Source of the DNA: Streptomyces zaomyceticus
GTDB taxonomy: Bacteria > Actinomycetota > Actinomycetes > Streptomycetales > Streptomycetaceae
Direction: 5' to 3'
NCBI RefSeq assembly: GCF_014656215.1
Contig: NZ_BNBZ01000034.1
Span: 1 to 64,000, forward strand
Length of the DNA stretch: 64,000 nt
Positions 24,809 through 33,552 of this stretch are shown here, piece by piece. Every line of letters starts with the position of its first letter. Positions within the stretch are counted from its first letter, which is position 1. Both the position numbers and the translations under genes were made by a program. The notes beneath the pieces were generated by a model. That model searched no databases and was not told where the DNA came from. It was given only the letters and a program-made list of their open reading frames with translations.

Positions 24809-26188
24809 ATGAGCACCACGGAGCGTCCCAGGATCCTCGTAGTAGGCGGCGGGTACGTAGGCCTGTACGCAGCTCGGCGCATCCTCAAGAAGATGCGCTA
24901 CGCGGAGGCGACCGTCACGGTCGTCGACCCGCGGTCGTACATGACCTACCAGCCCTTCCTCCCCGAAGCCGCCGCCGGCAGCATCTCGCCGCGCCACGTC
25001 GTCGTCCCGCTGCGACGCGTCGTGCGCGGAGCCGAGGTGCTCACCGGCCGGGTCACCACCATCGACCAGGACCGCAAGGTCGCCACGATCGCGCCGCTCG
25101 TCGGCGAGGCGTACGAGCTGCCCTTCGACTTCCTCGTCATCGCGATGGGCGCCGTCTCCCGGACCTTCCCGATCCCCGGCCTCGCCGAGCAGGGCATCGG
25201 CATGAAGGGCATCGAGGAGGCCATCGGCCTGCGCAACCACGTCCTCGAGCAGCTCGACAAGGCCGACTCGACCACCGACGAGGAGGTCCGCCGCAAGGCG
25301 CTGACCTTCGTCTTCGTGGGCGGCGGCTTCGCCGGCGCGGAGACCATCGGCGAGGTCGAGGACCTGGCCCGTGACGCCGCGAAGTACTACCAGAACGTGT
25401 CGCGCGAGGACATGCGCTTCGTCCTGGTCGACGCGGCCGACAAGATCCTTCCCGAGGTCGGCCCCAAGCTCGGCCAGTACGGCAAGGAGCACCTGGAGAG
25501 CCGCGGGATCGAGATCTACCTCGAGACCTCCATGGACTCCTGCGTCGACGGCCACGTCGTGCTGAAGAACGGCCTCGAGGTCGACTCCAACACGATCGTG
25601 TGGACCGCCGGCGTGAAGCCGAACCCGGCGCTCTCCCGCTTCGGTCTGCCGCTCGGCCCCCGCGGCCACGTGGACTGCAACGAGAAGCTCCAGATCAACG
25701 GCCTCGACTACGCCTGGGCCGCGGGCGACAACGCCCAGGTCCCGGACATGGTCGGCCGCAAGGCGGGCAACCCGAACGCCTGGTGCCCGCCGAACGCCCA
25801 GCACGCGCTGCGCCAGGCCAAGGTCCTCGGCGACAACGTGGTGGCCGGGATGCGCGGCTTCCCGCAGAAGGAGTACAGCCACGCCAACAAGGGCGCCGTG
25901 GCCGGCCTCGGTCTGCACAAGGGCGTCGCGATGATCGTCATGGGCAAGGTGAAGATCAAGCTCAAGGGCCGTCTCGCCTGGTACATGCACCGTGGCTACC
26001 ACGGCATGGCGATGCCGACCTGGAACCGCAAGATCCGCGTCTTCGCCGACTGGACCCTCGCGATGTTCCTCAAGCGCGAGGTCGTCTCCCTGGGTGCCAT
26101 GGAGACGCCGCGCGAGGAGTTCTACGAGGCGGCCAAGCCCGCCCCCGCGCCGGCCGCCCCGGCGCAGGAGAAGGCCAAGGCCTCCTAA
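24809..26188 (+). CDS. ndh: Type II NADH dehydrogenase
   Basis: Membrane-associated, non-proton-pumping NADH:menaquinone oxidoreductase of about 459 residues. The FAD motif is ILVVGGGYVGLYAAR at the N-terminus. The NADH motif is FVFVGGGFAGAETIGE near 175, the second FAD contact is YAWAAGDNAQVPD near 300. The last 60 residues hold the amphipathic membrane-binding helices (VFADWTLAMFLKREVV), then a short Ala/Pro/Lys tail. ATG 24809; a GGGAGGGG site sits somewhat far upstream (about 15 bases), and GGATACT at -18 to -12 would also fit a leaderless start. Regulation by Rex is plausible. Confidence 0.93.
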   Translation: MSTTERPRILVVGGGYVGLYAARRILKKMRYAEATVTVVDPRSYMTYQPFLPEAAAGSISPRHVVVPLRRVVRGAEVLTGRVTTIDQDRKVATIAPLVGEAYELPFDFLVIAMGAVSRTFPIPGLAEQGIGMKGIEEAIGLRNHVLEQLDKADSTTDEEVRRKALTFVFVGGGFAGAETIGEVEDLARDAAKYYQNVSREDMRFVLVDAADKILPEVGPKLGQYGKEHLESRGIEIYLETSMDSCVDGHVVLKNGLEVDSNTIVWTAGVKPNPALSRFGLPLGPRGHVDCNEKLQINGLDYAWAAGDNAQVPDMVGRKAGNPNAWCPPNAQHALRQAKVLGDNVVAGMRGFPQKEYSHANKGAVAGLGLHKGVAMIVMGKVKIKLKGRLAWYMHRGYHGMAMPTWNRKIRVFADWTLAMFLKREVVSLGAMETPREEFYEAAKPAPAPAAPAQEKAKAS

Positions 26189-26189
26189 G

Positions 26190-26243
26190 CAGCACCCGCA
26201 GTACCCGCAGTACCCGCAGCACCCGTAGTACCCGCAGTACACG
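26190..26243. repeat. 9-bp tandem repeat (CAGTACCCG), six units, just after ndh
   Basis: Six 9-bp units begin two bases past the last base of the ndh stop codon context and end 12 bases before the terminator hairpin. One-base variants occur (CAGCACCCG, TAGTACCCG, CAGTACACG). Two similar units are also present at about 38592-38608 downstream of the cystathionine synthase gene. The tract lies in the 3' untranslated region. Confidence 0.8.
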
Positions 26244-26254
26244 CAAGGCCGTAA

Positions 26255-26300
26255 AAGGGCCGTCCGCCATCCGTGGTGCGGACGGCCCTTCGCGTGTTTT
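26255..26300 (+). terminator. Rho-independent-like terminator of ndh
   Basis: A perfect 13-bp stem (AAGGGCCGTCCGC at 26255-26267 with its complement at 26278-26290) has a 10-base loop and is followed by CGCGTGTTTT. This is one of the clearest terminators in the window. Confidence 0.85.
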
Positions 26301-26398
26301 GCCGACTTGTTGCGCTGTGGTGGGACTGGAAACGCCTACGGACGGTGTTCCCTTGGTGACGAGCATTTCTGGGGCACGAGATCACGGAGGTGTGCACC

Positions 26399-27718
26399 AT
26401 GGCCGACGCCGCGTCGCGGCTGACGACACTCGCCGAGGAACTCCTCGGCGGACCGCTCCCGGTCCGACTGCGAGCCTGGGACGGCAGTGAGGCCGCGCCC
26501 CCCGGCGTGAGCAGTTCGGGCCCCGTCCTGGTCGTCCGCGACCGCCGCGCCCTGCGGAGGATGATCTGGAAGCCCGGCGAACTGGGCCTGGCCCGCGCCT
26601 GGGTGGCCGGGGAACTCGATGTCGAGGGAGACCTGTACGAGCTCCTGGACGCGATCTCGGGCCTGCTCTGGGAGCGCGGGGAGGACACCAGGAGCCTGCT
26701 GGAGTCCGCGCGCGACCCCAGGCTCCGCGCCGCCGCGGCCGCCCTGCTGCGGATCGCCGGCCCGCTGCCGCCCCCGCAGCCGCCGGCCGAGGAGATGCGC
26801 GGCCGCGGCGGCGGCCGGCACACCCGGCGCCGCGACAAACGGGCGATCAGTCACCACTACGACGTGGGCAACGACTTCTACGAGCTGGTCCTCGGCCCCT
26901 CGATGGTCTACTCGTGCGCGTACTGGGCCTCCGGGGGACCCGAGGCCACCCTGGAGGACGCCCAGCGCGACAAGCTGGACCTCATCGCCCGCAAACTGAA
27001 CCTCCGGGAGGGCGACCGGCTCCTCGACGTCGGCTGCGGATGGGGCTCCATGGCCCTCCACGCCGCCCGTGAGTACGGAGCCAGGGTCGTCGGCATCACC
27101 CTCTCCCGCGAGCAGGCCGCGTACGCCCGCAAGCGGATCGCCGAGGAGGGCCTGACCGACCGGGTCGAGATCCGCGTCCAGGACTACCGGGACGTCACGG
27201 ACGGCCCGTACGACGCGATCTCCTCCATCGGCATGGCCGAGCACGTCGGCGCCGTCCGGTACCGGGAGTACGCCGACATCCTGTACGGGCTCCTCAAGCC
27301 CGGCGGACGGCTCCTCAACCACCAGATCTCCCGGCGTCCCGAGCCCGACGAGGAGGCCTACGAGGTGGACGCCTTCATCGACGCGTACGTCTTCCCCGAC
27401 GGCGAACTCGCCCCCATGGGCCGCACCCTGAGCACCCTGGAGGACGCCGGCTTCGAGGTCAGGGACGTCGAGGCGATCCGCGAGCACTACGCCCTCACCC
27501 TGCGCCGCTGGGTCGCCAACCTGGAGCGGGACTGGGACCGGGCCGTACGGCTCGTCTCGCCCGGCAGGGCCAGGATCTGGCGGCTCTACATGGCGGCCTC
27601 CGCGGTCTCCTTCGAGCGCAACCGGATCGGCGTGAACCAGTTCCTCGCCGTGAAGACCCCGGTGTCGGGCAGGAGCGGCACGGCGCTGCGGCCGCGGGTC
27701 TGGAACGAGAAGGCCTGA
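26399..27718 (+). CDS. Cyclopropane-fatty-acyl-phospholipid synthase family methyltransferase
   Basis: SAM-dependent lipid methyltransferase of about 439 residues. The N-terminal part (ADAASRLTTLAEELLGG, RMIWKPGELGLARAWVAGELDVEGDLYELLD) is the usual lipid-binding region. The core begins RAISHHYDVGNDFYELVLGPSMVYSCAYW, followed by motif I DVGCGWGSMALHAA. Catalytic-region residues are SIGMAEHVG and YVFPDGELAPM. It converts unsaturated acyl chains in phospholipids, to cyclopropane or 10-methyl forms. GGAGG precedes ATG 26399; an ATG nine bases upstream is too close to the site. It is flanked by strong terminators on both sides, hence monocistronic. Confidence 0.92.
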   Translation: MADAASRLTTLAEELLGGPLPVRLRAWDGSEAAPPGVSSSGPVLVVRDRRALRRMIWKPGELGLARAWVAGELDVEGDLYELLDAISGLLWERGEDTRSLLESARDPRLRAAAAALLRIAGPLPPPQPPAEEMRGRGGGRHTRRRDKRAISHHYDVGNDFYELVLGPSMVYSCAYWASGGPEATLEDAQRDKLDLIARKLNLREGDRLLDVGCGWGSMALHAAREYGARVVGITLSREQAAYARKRIAEEGLTDRVEIRVQDYRDVTDGPYDAISSIGMAEHVGAVRYREYADILYGLLKPGGRLLNHQISRRPEPDEEAYEVDAFIDAYVFPDGELAPMGRTLSTLEDAGFEVRDVEAIREHYALTLRRWVANLERDWDRAVRLVSPGRARIWRLYMAASAVSFERNRIGVNQFLAVKTPVSGRSGTALRPRVWNEKA

Positions 27719-27723
27719 CGTAC

Positions 27724-27765
27724 GCCGAAGGGCCGGGCCCCGTGGTGGGGGACCGGCCCTTCGGC
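27724..27765. terminator. Bidirectional terminator between cfa-like gene and ABC permease
   Basis: GCCGAAGGGCCGG (27724-27736) pairs perfectly with 27753-27765 around a 16-base loop. It sits between two convergent genes, so it can serve both. Confidence 0.8.
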
Positions 27766-27779
27766 GGACGACCGCTGTG

Positions 27780-30311
27780 CTACTCGGTCTTGATGGCGGC
27801 GAGCATGTTCAGCTTCGCCGCGCTCCGGGCCGGCCACAGGGAGGCGAGGACGCCGACCAGGGCGGCCAGGACCAGGAAGACCCCGATCCGGTCCCAGGGC
27901 AGGACCAGGGCGTAGCCCGGCAGGCTGTTCTTGAAGGTCTCGCCGATCGCCCAGCCGAGGAAGGATCCGAGGCCGATGCCGACGACCGCGCCGAACACCG
28001 AGATGACCACGGCCTCCAGACGGACCATCCGCTTCACCCGGCGCCGGTCGAGGCCGATCGCCCGCAGCATGCCGATCTCCTGCTGACGCTCGAAGACGGA
28101 CATCGCCAGGGTGTTGACCACACCGAGGACCGCGATCACCAGGGCCATCGCGAGCAGACCGTAGACGATGTTCAGGAGCATGTTGATCTGGCCGCCGAAG
28201 AGGTCACGGATGTCCTTCTGGTCCATCACCGTGATCGCCGGGTTGTCACCCATGGCCTTCGACAGGGCCTTCTCGTGGGCCGCGCTCGGGCCGCCCTCCG
28301 TCGAGACGAAGATCTGCTGGATGCCCGCCTGGTCGTCGTGCGCGCTGACCAGCTCGGTGTCGATCAGGACCGGCGAGACGAACTCGCTGCCCTTGTAGAC
28401 CGCGCCGACGGTCAGCTTGCCCTTCTGCTTGTCGAGCCACTCGACGGGGACGGTGTCGCCGACCTTCAGGCCGCGCTTGGCGGCGGTCTTGTCGTCGACG
28501 GCGATCCTGCCCTGGTTGAGGGAGGCCATCGAGCCGCTCACGACGTCGAGCTTGAGGACCTTCTCGATGTCGCCGGGGGTGACGCCGGAGGCCGAGACGA
28601 ACGAGCCCTTGAGCTCGAAGGCGCCGTTCTGCTGCGGGGAGACCGCTGTGACGCCCGGGGTCTTCTCCAGGGCCGTCAGGGCCTCCTTGCTGAGGGCGGT
28701 GCCGCTGGCCATGGAGACCATGTAGTCGGCCTTGATCTGGTCCGTCGTCATCTTGTCCAGGGCCGCGCCGACCGTGGCGCCGAGCACCGAGAGGCCGGTG
28801 ACCAGGGTCAGGCCGATGGCGAGCGCGGAGGCCGTGGCGCCGGTGCGGCGCGGGTTGCGGACCGCGTTCAGTCCGGCGAGCTTGCCGGAGACCCCGAAGA
28901 CCTTCACGAAGAACGGGCGGATCACGGCGATCACGGGCCGGGACAGGAACGGGATCAGCACGATCACACCGATGAGGGTGAGGAACGCGCCGCCCGCGAT
29001 GAGCATGCGGCCGTCGTCGCCGCCCTGGCCGGCGCCGAGCACGATGAGCACGGCACCGAGGGCGGTGATCGCGGCACCGATGGAGTTCCGTACGACGAGC
29101 GACTTGGTGCTCTGGGTGGCGTGGACGCTGCTCATGGCGGCGACCGGCGGGATCTTCGCGGCGCGGCGGCCGGGCAGCCAGGCGGCGAGCATCGTGATCA
29201 GCACACCGACGGTGAAGGCGATGAGGACCGGGGTGCCTTCGAGGACGAGGTCGCCGGCCGGGATCTTCAGGTCGAAGGCGTTCATGGCCGACCGGAGTCC
29301 GACCGCCAGGCCGATGCCGAGCACGTAGCCGACCGCCGAGGCGAGCAGGCCGACCAGACCGGCCTCGGCGAGGACGGAGCGGGTGATCTGCTTGCGCGAG
29401 GCGCCGACGGCGCGCATCAGCGCCAGTTCCTTGGTGCGCTGCGCGACCAGCATGGTGAAGGTGTTGGAGATCAGGAAGATGCCGACGAAGAGCGCGATGC
29501 CGGCGAAGCCGAGCAGGACCTGGTTGAGCGCGCCGAGGCCCGCCTCGATGTCCTTGGCCTGCTGCTCGGCGAGGTCGGCGCCGGTCTGGGCGGTGGCGGC
29601 CTTCGGGACGACCTTGAGGACCTCGTCGCGGAGCTTGTCCGCGTCGGCGCCGGGGGTGGCGGTGACGGTCAGGTTCTGGAAGTAGCCGGGCTTCAGGTAG
29701 AGCTTCTGCGCGACGGAGGTGTCGAAGACGACCAGGCTGCCGCCGGCGTTGACGGCGCCGTCCTCGGTGGTGAAGACGCCGGAGAGCTCGTACTCCTTCA
29801 CCGGGGCGTTGGTGGCGACGCGGACGGTGTCGCCGACCTTGTAGCCGCCCTTGTCCGCGGTGTCCTTGTCGAGCGCGATCTGCCCGGCCGAGGCCGGGCC
29901 GTTGCCGGCGGTGAAGGTGTACGCGCGGTCCTTGCCGTCCTTGCCGGGGGCGAAGTTGGTGCCCTTGTTGGACCAGCCGACGCCGATGAGCTTGCCGTCC
30001 TTGTCGGGGACGCCGGCGAAGCCGTCGACGCGGGGGCCGACGGAGGCGACCCCGTCGAGCTTCGCGACCTTGTCCACGACCTGCTGGGAGAGGCCGGGGG
30101 TCTTCCGGGCCTCCTCGGCGGACGGGTACATCTCGACGGCGACGGCGACGTCGTCGTAGCTCTTCGCCGACTGGCCGCGGAAGGCGTTGGAGAGGGTGTC
30201 GGTGAAGACGAGGGTGCCGGAGACGAAGGCCACGCCGAGCATCACGGCGAGGACGGTCATCAGCAGTCTCGCCTTGTGCGCGAGCACGTTGCGCAGGGCG
30301 GTACGGAACAT
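27780..30311 (-). CDS. ABC transporter permease, MacB/FtsX family
   Basis: About 843 residues in the duplicated FtsX layout. An N-terminal helix (LLMTVLAVMLGVAFVSGTLVF) and a large extracytoplasmic domain come first. Then come three helices (FAGIALFVGIFLISNTF, ASAVGYVLGIGLAVGL, IAFTVGVLITMLAAW), two central helices, a second such unit starting LAGLNAVRNPRRTGATASALAIGLTL, and three final helices ending WPARSAAKLNMLAAIKTE. Such permeases move lipoproteins, peptides or antibiotics outward, powered by the ATPase encoded upstream. ATG 30311. The gene pair is conserved in Streptomyces; the substrate is unknown. Confidence 0.93.
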   Translation of the reverse strand: MFRTALRNVLAHKARLLMTVLAVMLGVAFVSGTLVFTDTLSNAFRGQSAKSYDDVAVAVEMYPSAEEARKTPGLSQQVVDKVAKLDGVASVGPRVDGFAGVPDKDGKLIGVGWSNKGTNFAPGKDGKDRAYTFTAGNGPASAGQIALDKDTADKGGYKVGDTVRVATNAPVKEYELSGVFTTEDGAVNAGGSLVVFDTSVAQKLYLKPGYFQNLTVTATPGADADKLRDEVLKVVPKAATAQTGADLAEQQAKDIEAGLGALNQVLLGFAGIALFVGIFLISNTFTMLVAQRTKELALMRAVGASRKQITRSVLAEAGLVGLLASAVGYVLGIGLAVGLRSAMNAFDLKIPAGDLVLEGTPVLIAFTVGVLITMLAAWLPGRRAAKIPPVAAMSSVHATQSTKSLVVRNSIGAAITALGAVLIVLGAGQGGDDGRMLIAGGAFLTLIGVIVLIPFLSRPVIAVIRPFFVKVFGVSGKLAGLNAVRNPRRTGATASALAIGLTLVTGLSVLGATVGAALDKMTTDQIKADYMVSMASGTALSKEALTALEKTPGVTAVSPQQNGAFELKGSFVSASGVTPGDIEKVLKLDVVSGSMASLNQGRIAVDDKTAAKRGLKVGDTVPVEWLDKQKGKLTVGAVYKGSEFVSPVLIDTELVSAHDDQAGIQQIFVSTEGGPSAAHEKALSKAMGDNPAITVMDQKDIRDLFGGQINMLLNIVYGLLAMALVIAVLGVVNTLAMSVFERQQEIGMLRAIGLDRRRVKRMVRLEAVVISVFGAVVGIGLGSFLGWAIGETFKNSLPGYALVLPWDRIGVFLVLAALVGVLASLWPARSAAKLNMLAAIKTE

Positions 30312-30365
30312 GGGTGTGTCCTGGAGGAGGAGGGACGGCGGGAGGGGCGGGGCTGCGCTACGGCG

Positions 30366-31136
30366 TCAGCTCGTACGGCCCTTGGCGTCGAAGGCCTTCA
30401 TGCGGTCGAGCACGCCGTCCGCCGTCGGGTGCAGCATCTCGTCGACGACCCGGCCGTCGGCGAGGAAGATCACGCGGTCCGCGTAGGAGGCGGCGACCGG
30501 GTCGTGGGTGACCATGACGACGGTCTGGCCGAGCTCGCGGACCGAGTTGCGGAGGAAGCCGAGGACCTCGGCGCCGGAGCGGGAGTCCAGGTTTCCGGTG
30601 GGCTCGTCGCCGAAGATGATCTCGGGGCGGGAGGCCAGGGCGCGGGCCACGGCCACGCGCTGCTGCTGGCCGCCGGAGAGCTCGGTGGGGCGGTGGCTGA
30701 GCCGGGCGGAGAGCCCGAGCATGTCGATGACCTGCTGGACCCACTGCTTGTCGGCCTTGCGGCCGGCGATGTCCATGGGGAGCGTGATGTTCTCCAGGGC
30801 CGTCAGGGTCGGCAGCAGGTTGAAGGCCTGGAAGATGAAGCCGATCTTGTCCCGTCGCAGCTGGGTGAGCTGCTTGTCCTTCAGGGTGGAGAGCTCGGTC
30901 TCGCCGATCCGCACGGAGCCGGAGGAGAAGGAGTCCAGGCCGGCGACGCAGTGCATGAGCGTCGACTTGCCGGAGCCGGAGGGGCCCATGATCGCGGTGA
31001 ACTCGCCCTGGCGGAAGTCGACGCTGACGTGGTCGAGCGCGACCACCTGGGTCTCGCCCTGGCCGTAGACCTTGGAGAGGTCGGTGGCGCGGGCTGCCAC
31101 CGCGGTGGTGCGGGACACGGTGGGGGTGGTGGTCAC
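30366..31136 (-). CDS. ABC transporter ATPase, MacB/LolD type
   Basis: About 256 residues. Walker A is GPSGSGKST, the Q-loop is FIFQAFNLLPTLTALEN, the signature is LSGGQQQR, and Walker B is EIIFGDEPTGNLD, followed by the switch His in VTHDP. It energises the FtsX-type permease encoded 54 bases downstream. The start is GTG 31136 with AGGAG upstream. The N-terminal TTTPTVSRTTAVAA is a non-conserved lead. This is a two-gene export operon with no binding protein. Confidence 0.95.
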   Translation of the reverse strand: MTTTPTVSRTTAVAARATDLSKVYGQGETQVVALDHVSVDFRQGEFTAIMGPSGSGKSTLMHCVAGLDSFSSGSVRIGETELSTLKDKQLTQLRRDKIGFIFQAFNLLPTLTALENITLPMDIAGRKADKQWVQQVIDMLGLSARLSHRPTELSGGQQQRVAVARALASRPEIIFGDEPTGNLDSRSGAEVLGFLRNSVRELGQTVVMVTHDPVAASYADRVIFLADGRVVDEMLHPTADGVLDRMKAFDAKGRTS

Positions 31137-31456
31137 GGGGGACTCCTGTCACTGCGGGGCTTCTGTGGGAACCCCTCCATCGTGTCGAGCGTTATGGCTC
31201 GGGTCGTCCGCCCACATGCCCGTTCCCGGGGCAGTCTCGAGTCGGACCGGGGGTCCCGACTCTCCTCCTGAGGTATGACGGCGCCCCCGAGAGACGGCTT
31301 CACGCCGACGTGACAGAAGTGCGGCGACTTTTCGTCATTCCAGGGGGTGCGGCTTTGCGCCTGCGACCCCTGTCACAGTTCGGCGAAACGGCTCCGACCT
31401 GCACTGACACACCCTCAGGCGTCAATAAAATAAGACAACATCGGAGCGGTGTTCCG

Positions 31457-31484
31457 CTGAACGAGGGAAGCGTCCGGATAGGCT
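31457..31484 (+). promoter_or_regulatory. Probable bldA promoter
   Basis: CTGAAC (31457-31462), a 16-base spacer and TAGGCT (31479-31484) form a vegetative-type promoter ending 26 bases before the mature tRNA. The remaining interval from 31137 holds no gene. An AT-rich patch (ATAAAATAAG at 31426) lies just upstream and may be an UP-like element. Confidence 0.55.
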
Positions 31485-31510
31485 CATGTGCCAACGCGGA
31501 GCTTCGCGAC

Positions 31511-31595
31511 GCCCGGATGGTGGAATGCAGACACGGCGAGCTTAAACCTCGCTGGCCTTCGGGCCGTACCGGTTCGAGTCCGGTTCCGGGCACCA
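31511..31595 (+). tRNA. bldA: tRNA-Leu (UAA anticodon), bldA
   Basis: The 85-base gene folds into a class II tRNA. The acceptor stem is GCCCGGA with TCCGGGC, discriminator A and an encoded CCA end (31593-31595). The anticodon loop is CTTAAAC (31541-31547), with anticodon TAA at 31543-31545 flanked by stem GCGAG/CTCGC. The variable arm is long (TGGCCTTCGGGCC), as for Leu. The T-loop is GGTTCGAGTCC. This is the only tRNA reading UUA in Streptomyces. In S. coelicolor its loss abolishes aerial growth and much antibiotic production, because TTA codons are confined to regulatory and secondary genes. Here it stands alone between a divergent ABC gene and a Bax-inhibitor-like gene. Confidence 0.97.
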
Positions 31596-31803
31596 CCGGG
31601 CCCCAGGTGTGACGCCTGCGGCCCGGCGAAGCCCTCCGGTCCCCTCGCGCCCCTTCCCCGCCGGCGTCACCGACGGGCGGGTGGGCTGCGAAGATCGAAA
31701 ACTTACGGGAAAAGATCCTCCCCGAGCACTAGAGAGTTTCTTTTGCCTACGCATTACTCTTGACGCGAGGCCGCGCACATGCGGCACGCCATGGAGGAGT
31801 GAG

Positions 31804-32706
31804 ATGAGGAGCAGCAACCCGGTCTTCTCGCGACGGGGGTTCAGCCGCGACAACGGCACCGCGGGCTTCAACGGCCAGCAGCCGCAGGCCGGGGGCCCCG
31901 CCGTTGGAACCAACCCGTACGCCACCGGCAACCCGTATGCCGAGGGTGCGACGAACCCGTACGCCACCAACCCGTACGCCCCGCAGGACACGCAGCTCGG
32001 CGCCCCGCAGCAGGCCCGCGGCAATGTGATGACCATCGACGACGTCGTGAGCCGTACGGCCATGACGCTCGGCACGGTCGTGCTCACCGCCGTCCTGTCC
32101 TGGCTGCTGCTGCCGGTCGACCCCGCCAACCTGGGCAAGTCCTACGGCATCGCCATCGGCGCCGCCCTGGTCGCCCTGGTGCTGTCGCTCGTGCAGTCCT
32201 TCAAGCGCAAGCCCTCGCCGGCGCTGATCCTCGGCTACGCGGCCTTCGAGGGTGTCTTCCTCGGAGTGATCTCGGCCGCCGTCTCGACGTACATCGCCGA
32301 CGGTGTGGTCATCCAGGCGGTCCTGGGCACGATGGCGGTCTTCGCCGGTGTCCTGATCGCCTACAAGATGGGCTGGATCCGGGTCAACCGCCGCTTCTAC
32401 GGCTTCGTGATGGCCGCCGCGATGGGCTTCATGCTCCTCATGGTGACCAACCTGCTGTTCGCGGTGTTCGCCGGCGGTGACGGCCTCGGCTTCCGCAGCG
32501 GTGGCCTCGGCATCCTCTTCGGTGTCATCGGCATCATCCTGGGCGCCTGCTTCCTCGCCCTCGACTTCAAGCAGGTCGAGGACGGCGTCACCTACGGTGC
32601 GCCGCGCGAGGAGGCCTGGCTGGCCGCCTTCGGTCTCACCATGACCCTGGTGTGGATCTACCTGGAGATGCTGCGTCTGCTGTCGATCCTGCAGGGCGAC
32701 GACTGA
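31804..32706 (+). CDS. Bax inhibitor-1/YccA-family membrane protein
   Basis: About 300 residues. The cytoplasmic N-terminus carries four to five NPYA repeats (residues about 37-61) and Gln/Gly-rich sequence. Seven hydrophobic segments then follow from about residue 84. The end WIYLEMLRLLSIL with a nearby Asp pair is the BI-1/YccA calcium or proton-sensing signature; LDFKQVEDG is another family block. Bacterial members are proposed ion-leak or stress proteins. GAGGAG precedes ATG 31804. It is followed by a strong terminator. The NPYA repeats are an actinobacterial elaboration of unknown role. Confidence 0.9.
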   Translation: MRSSNPVFSRRGFSRDNGTAGFNGQQPQAGGPAVGTNPYATGNPYAEGATNPYATNPYAPQDTQLGAPQQARGNVMTIDDVVSRTAMTLGTVVLTAVLSWLLLPVDPANLGKSYGIAIGAALVALVLSLVQSFKRKPSPALILGYAAFEGVFLGVISAAVSTYIADGVVIQAVLGTMAVFAGVLIAYKMGWIRVNRRFYGFVMAAAMGFMLLMVTNLLFAVFAGGDGLGFRSGGLGILFGVIGIILGACFLALDFKQVEDGVTYGAPREEAWLAAFGLTMTLVWIYLEMLRLLSILQGDD

Positions 32707-32723
32707 CGCGTCACGACTCGGGG

Positions 32724-32760
32724 GAGGGGCCCGTCCGGCATCACGCCGGGCGGGCCCTTC
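32724..32760. terminator. Terminator between the YccA-like gene and the DUF4287 gene
   Basis: A 16-bp stem with two G-U wobbles (32724-32739 with 32745-32760) has a five-base loop. It lies between two convergent genes. Confidence 0.8.
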
Positions 32761-32808
32761 CGCGTTCCGGGACCTTCCGGGGCCGCGCGACCCGTCCGCG
32801 GTCCGGGC

Positions 32809-33039
32809 TCAGAGGAGTCTCCGGGCCGCCCGCCGCAGGTCGTACTCGTGCAGGATCGCCTTCGCGTGGCCGTACGCCAGGTCGTGCGCCCCGCGGAGCC
32901 AGCTGACCCGCTCCTCGAAGCGGAGGAGGGAGGGCCCCTCCTCGACGGTGCGCATCCAGTCGGCGATCTCACGACCGGTGCGGCGCGGGATCCGGGCCAG
33001 CATGTTGCGATGGGTCTCTTCGGAGAAAATCTGGGACAT
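32809..33039 (-). CDS. DUF4287-like small protein
   Basis: About 76 residues: MSQIFSEETHRNMLARIPRRTGREIADWMRTVEEG, then RVSWLRGAHDLAYGHAKAILHEYDLRRA. The RTGREIADW and GHAKAI patterns fit the DUF4287 family, small helical proteins sometimes fused to DUF5655. Role unknown. ATG 33039 is the only reasonable start. The upstream 109 bases form a divergent promoter region with the next gene. Confidence 0.8.
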   Translation of the reverse strand: MSQIFSEETHRNMLARIPRRTGREIADWMRTVEEGPSLLRFEERVSWLRGAHDLAYGHAKAILHEYDLRRAARRLL

Positions 33040-33148
33040 CGGCGCCTCCGGACGCGTCGTACCGTGTGCTCCTCGTACTCCTTCACGTCACCGTGCCGAA
33101 GCCTTCGCCCGTTGGCAAGGGGCCGGGGACGGCGCGTAGGGTCACGGG

Positions 33149-33478
33149 GTGCGCGATACGAGTGAACTGACCGCCGCCGTCGAACGCCTCGCCGACCGGC
33201 TGCGGGCCGCCCCGCAGAGCCGCCTCCAGCGCGGTGCGGCGGCCGAGGGGCTCGCCCTCGCCCGCGAGCTCGCGGTGCGCGCGCAGCGCGCCGAGGAGCC
33301 GGGCAGGGAGCCGAGGACCATGCCGGACGCGGGAGTCTTCACCGTGGCCGACCAGCTGGTCGTCGCCGGGAACGATCTGGCCGAGATCCTGCGAACGGCC
33401 CCGGCCGACTCCCGTGAGGGGGAGCTGGCGGAGGCCGTGGAACTGGTACGGAGGGCGACGGAGCGCTCGGGGCTCTAG
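33149..33478 (+). CDS. Conserved hypothetical helical protein
   Basis: About 109 residues, predicted all-helical and Ala/Arg/Glu-rich (RDTSELTAAVERLADRLRAAPQSRLQRGAAAEGLALARELAVRAQ), then VFTVADQLVVAGNDLAEILR. I do not recognise a named domain. GTG 33149 directly follows GGGTCACGGG, so a leaderless start is possible. High third-position GC supports coding. It converges on the next gene across a short hairpin. Confidence 0.75.
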   Translation: MRDTSELTAAVERLADRLRAAPQSRLQRGAAAEGLALARELAVRAQRAEEPGREPRTMPDAGVFTVADQLVVAGNDLAEILRTAPADSREGELAEAVELVRRATERSGL

Positions 33479-33505
33479 GCTCCGGCCCGCGAGGGGCGCC
33501 GGAGC
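33479..33505. terminator. Hairpin between convergent genes
   Basis: GCTCCGGC (33479-33486) pairs with GCCGGAGC (33498-33505) directly after the upstream stop codon; a second CCCGGGGC-type stem follows at about 33519-33538. No T-tract. Confidence 0.6.
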
Positions 33506-33552
33506 GGCCCCGTCGGTGCCCGGGGCACGGCCCCGGGAGCGCCGGCGTGGGC

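Noticed and set aside
27777..31271. A very long open frame (over 1,100 codons) on the plus strand across the ABC genes
   Set aside because: It is antisense to two clear transporter genes. High-GC codon bias removes stops from the opposite strand; its translation is a low-complexity mix of Asp, Glu, Gly and Arg.
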